Positions 62,114 through 64,000 of a DNA stretch of 64,000 nt are shown here, in pieces. The notes beneath the pieces were generated by a model. The model worked only from the letters and a program-made list of their open reading frames with translations, was not told the origin of the DNA and did no database searches. Positions within the stretch are counted from its first letter, which is position 1; each line of letters begins with the position of its first letter. A program made the position numbers and the translations under genes. This stretch comes from Streptomyces dengpaensis (GTDB lineage: Bacteria; Actinomycetota; Actinomycetes; Streptomycetales; Streptomycetaceae): the NCBI RefSeq assembly GCF_002946835.1, contig NZ_CP026652.1, forward strand, positions 8,370,001 to 8,434,000. Direction: 5' to 3'.

Positions 62114-62830
62114 ATGAGCACAGACCAAGGCGACAGCGGCGGCCGTACAGCGGCGATGTCGGTGACTCCGCTGAGCGGCCGGTGCGCCGAGGCGGTCGAG
62201 CGGGCCGAGCACGTCTGCTTCGGGATCTCCCCGTTCAACAGCTACTTCTCCACGGCCCGGATCCGCGAGCTGGCGGCGTGGGGGCTCGACCGGTTCGAGC
62301 GGGTGGACTTCTTCGTGCCCGACGTGCCGAGTGCGTTCACCTTCGAGGCGCTGGGATACGCCCCGGAGAAGGCGGCGTGGAAGGCTCGCAGGCAGGGCCA
62401 GTACACCCGCAACAAGATCGTCACCGCGCTGGGTTCGCTCGGTGTGACGGACACGGAGGCGCGGGTGCTGGGTTGGGCTGAGCTGGAGGCCAATGCGGTG
62501 TTCGGCCGTCTCCATGCGGGCGGGCTGCGCCGGTACGGCGAGGACGTAGCCTTTCGGGACGCCTGCCGGGAGGCGACCGGGTGGGTGCTGGCGGGGAAGC
62601 TGCCCGCAGGGCAGGCGCCGGACGAGGAGCAGGTGGAGCGGGCGGTGCGTTACTTCCTGGCCGAGCTGCCGCTGTTCATCGACACCCCGGCGATCGTCGG
62701 CGCCGAGACGTCCGTGTTCTGCTACCACGAGCCGCCTGCTGTGCTGCGCCGTCTGTACGGGGGCGAGCTGAGCTGGCGTCCCGCCGCCGGGCAGGGCTTC
62801 GCCGTTGTGGCACCGGCCGTACGCGACTGA
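62114..62830 (+). CDS. tRNA-dependent cyclodipeptide synthase (NYH subfamily)
   Basis: A 238-residue enzyme that condenses two aminoacyl-tRNAs to a cyclodipeptide (2,5-diketopiperazine). Diagnostic residues: catalytic Ser39 in GISPFNSYF with Asn42, the basic helix [12 protein letters not shown] for tRNA binding, Tyr180 and Glu184 in RYFLAELP, and Tyr204-His205 in FCYHEP. Asn/Tyr/His places it in the NYH group with AlbC. ATG 62114 coincides with the predicted transcription start. No tailoring oxidase is adjacent; instead a P-type metal ATPase follows after 17 bp. Product amino acids cannot be read off here. Confidence 0.93.
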   Translation: MSTDQGDSGGRTAAMSVTPLSGRCAEAVERAEHVCFGISPFNSYFSTARIRELAAWGLDRFERVDFFVPDVPSAFTFEALGYAPEKAAWKARRQGQYTRNKIVTALGSLGVTDTEARVLGWAELEANAVFGRLHAGGLRRYGEDVAFRDACREATGWVLAGKLPAGQAPDEEQVERAVRYFLAELPLFIDTPAIVGAETSVFCYHEPPAVLRRLYGGELSWRPAAGQGFAVVAPAVRD

Positions 62831-62847
62831 GAGAGAGGAGTGCTGCC

Positions 62848-64000
62848 GTGACGACCACCACTCGGGCCGATGCCGAGCAGTCCATAGAACTGGCCATCAC
62901 CGGGATGACCTGCGCCTCGTGCGTGGCGCGGGTCGAGCGGAAGCTGGGCAAGCTGCCCGGAGTGACCGCGACGGTGAACCTGGCGACCGCGACCGCGCAC
63001 GTCACCCGTGAGGACCTGGCAGTCGAGGTGGCACAGCTGATAGCCGCCGTCGAAGCGATCGGTTACGGCGCCGAGGCGCCCCGGAGCGGCGCACCGGGCG
63101 CGGACGATGAGACGGTCGACGCCGAGGGCGCACACCTTTCCGGGCTGCGCCGCCGCCTGATCGCCTCGGCGCTGCTCGGCCTGCCCGTCGTCCTGGTGTC
63201 GATGATCTCCCCGCTGCACTTCCCCGGCTGGGAGTGGATCGCGCTCGCGCTGGCGACCCCTGTCGTGGCGTGGGGCGCGTGGCCGTTCCACCGGGCCGCA
63301 GCCCTGAACCTGCGGCACGGGTCGGCGACGATGGACACTCTCGTGTCGCTGGGCGTGCTGGCCGCCTACCTGTGGAGCGCGGGGACCTTGGCGCTGGGTG
63401 GGCATCACCTGTACCTGGAGGTGGCCGTCGTCCTGACGGCCTTCCTGCTGGCGGGCCGGTTCTTCGAGGCCCGTGCCAAGCGGCGGGCCGGGGACGCGAT
63501 CCGGGCGCTGATGGACCTGGGTGCCAAGGACGTCGCCGTACTGCGCGACGGAACAGAAGTCCGGATCCCGGTCGAGGAGTTGGCGGTCGGCGACCTGTTC
63601 CTGGTGCGGCCCGGCGAGAAGATCGCCACGGACGGTCAGGTCGTCGAGGGCGCATCAGCGGTGGACGAGTCGCTGCTGACCGGTGAGAGCGTGCCGGTGG
63701 AGGTCGAACCCGGCGCACAGGTCACCGGCGCCACCGTCAACAGCCACGGGCGCCTCGTTGTGCGCGCCAGGCGGGTCGGGTCGGACACAAAACTGGCGCA
63801 GATCGCCGCGCTGGTGGAGCGGGCCCAGACCGGCAAGGCGGAGGTGCAGCGCCTGGCCGACCGGATCTCGGCGGCGTTCGTCCCCGTCGTCATTGCCCTG
63901 TCGATCGGCACCTTCGCCGTGTGGATGGCGACCGGAGCCTCGGCCGCTACCGCGCTGACCGCCGCCATCGCTGTGGTGATCATCGCCTGCCCCTGCGCGC
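62848..64000 (+). CDS. Copper-type heavy-metal P1B ATPase (3' partial)
   Basis: Metal-exporting ATPase cut by the window end after ~384 residues. N-terminal HMA domain with [15 protein letters not shown] (CxxC), then membrane helices, the actuator loop with [17 protein letters not shown] (TGES) and the intramembrane CPCA that defines the CPC group (Cu+/Ag+). GTG 62848 has GAGAGGAG 7 bp upstream. It is 17 bp after the cyclodipeptide synthase, so it is co-transcribed from the MerR promoter. The phosphorylation domain lies beyond the window. Confidence 0.95.
   Translation, partial: MTTTTRADAEQSIELAITGMTCASCVARVERKLGKLPGVTATVNLATATAHVTREDLAVEVAQLIAAVEAIGYGAEAPRSGAPGADDETVDAEGAHLSGLRRRLIASALLGLPVVLVSMISPLHFPGWEWIALALATPVVAWGAWPFHRAAALNLRHGSATMDTLVSLGVLAAYLWSAGTLALGGHHLYLEVAVVLTAFLLAGRFFEARAKRRAGDAIRALMDLGAKDVAVLRDGTEVRIPVEELAVGDLFLVRPGEKIATDGQVVEGASAVDESLLTGESVPVEVEPGAQVTGATVNSHGRLVVRARRVGSDTKLAQIAALVERAQTGKAEVQRLADRISAAFVPVVIALSIGTFAVWMATGASAATALTAAIAVVIIACPCA

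Noticed and set aside
1..64000. CRISPR arrays, tRNA or rRNA genes
   Set aside because: No spaced short repeats and no tRNA cloverleaf or rRNA signatures were seen by eye. A tRNA scan was not possible here.

Overview
The window is high-GC DNA with strong third-position G/C bias, GTG/TTG starts, rare TTA leucine codons and Streptomyces-type families (LmbU regulator, DUF5753 XRE regulator with DUF6879, SpoIIE-type phosphatase). I read it as Streptomyces accessory DNA, probably chromosomal arm or plasmid-derived.

Region 1 (1-26731) is the right part of an actinomycin-type biosynthetic cluster. The last three modules of a giant NRPS read Pro, N-methyl-Gly and N-methyl-Val followed by a thioesterase, which matches the end of the actinomycin pentapeptide lactone. 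They are followed by tryptophan-to-hydroxyanthranilate genes (a DUF6875-like protein, kynurenine formamidase, tryptophan 2,3-dioxygenase, kynureninase, a methyltransferase), a P450, a ferredoxin, an LmbU-type regulator and a TetR regulator. A siderophore-interacting flavoprotein comes next, then a DrrAB-type exporter and a UvrA-like (DrrC-type) self-resistance gene. That last gene is split by an IS110-family element. Removing exactly 1534 bp between two GTA triplets restores its reading frame, and the element's noncoding left end looks like a bridge RNA whose guide matches this insertion site.

Region 2 (26.7-39.9 kb) holds a gutted CYP102-type P450-reductase, a PAS/GAF/SpoIIE/HATPase regulator, and an apparent HxlR-controlled set: an enoyl-CoA hydratase homologue, an SDR oxidoreductase, and an epoxide hydrolase with a twin-arginine signal that sits directly ahead of its own tatA-tatC-tatB. 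Three genes here share one promoter design, TTGCA(A/T)-16 bp-TA(G/A)NGN, with a conserved A/T-rich spacer. An ISL3 element nested inside an IS5 remnant interrupts the region.

Region 3 (40-56 kb) is an insertion-sequence and plasmid graveyard. It has a broken ParB, IS630/IS4/IS3/IS481 scraps, a desaturase with several lesions, and a truncated DUF2075 gene. It also has an ISAs1-family element that appears to enclose a DUF2975-XRE pair. Intact genes include a VanX-type dipeptidase, a carboxyethylornithine synthase-like enzyme and a DUF6879/XRE-DUF5753 locus. A roughly 150-bp sequence occurs near both ends of this region.

Region 4 (56-64 kb) contains a TetR-membrane protein pair with matching operators and a decaying metal-resistance block (broken ArsR, lspA and MerR around an intact CDF exporter). 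PadR and DUF2306 genes follow. At the right edge a MerR regulator diverges from a cyclodipeptide synthase, which is followed 17 bp later by a copper-type P-type ATPase. A 20-bp-spacer MerR promoter drives the synthase, apparently as a leaderless message. This metal-regulated CDPS/P-ATPase pairing is the most novel-looking functional unit in the window.
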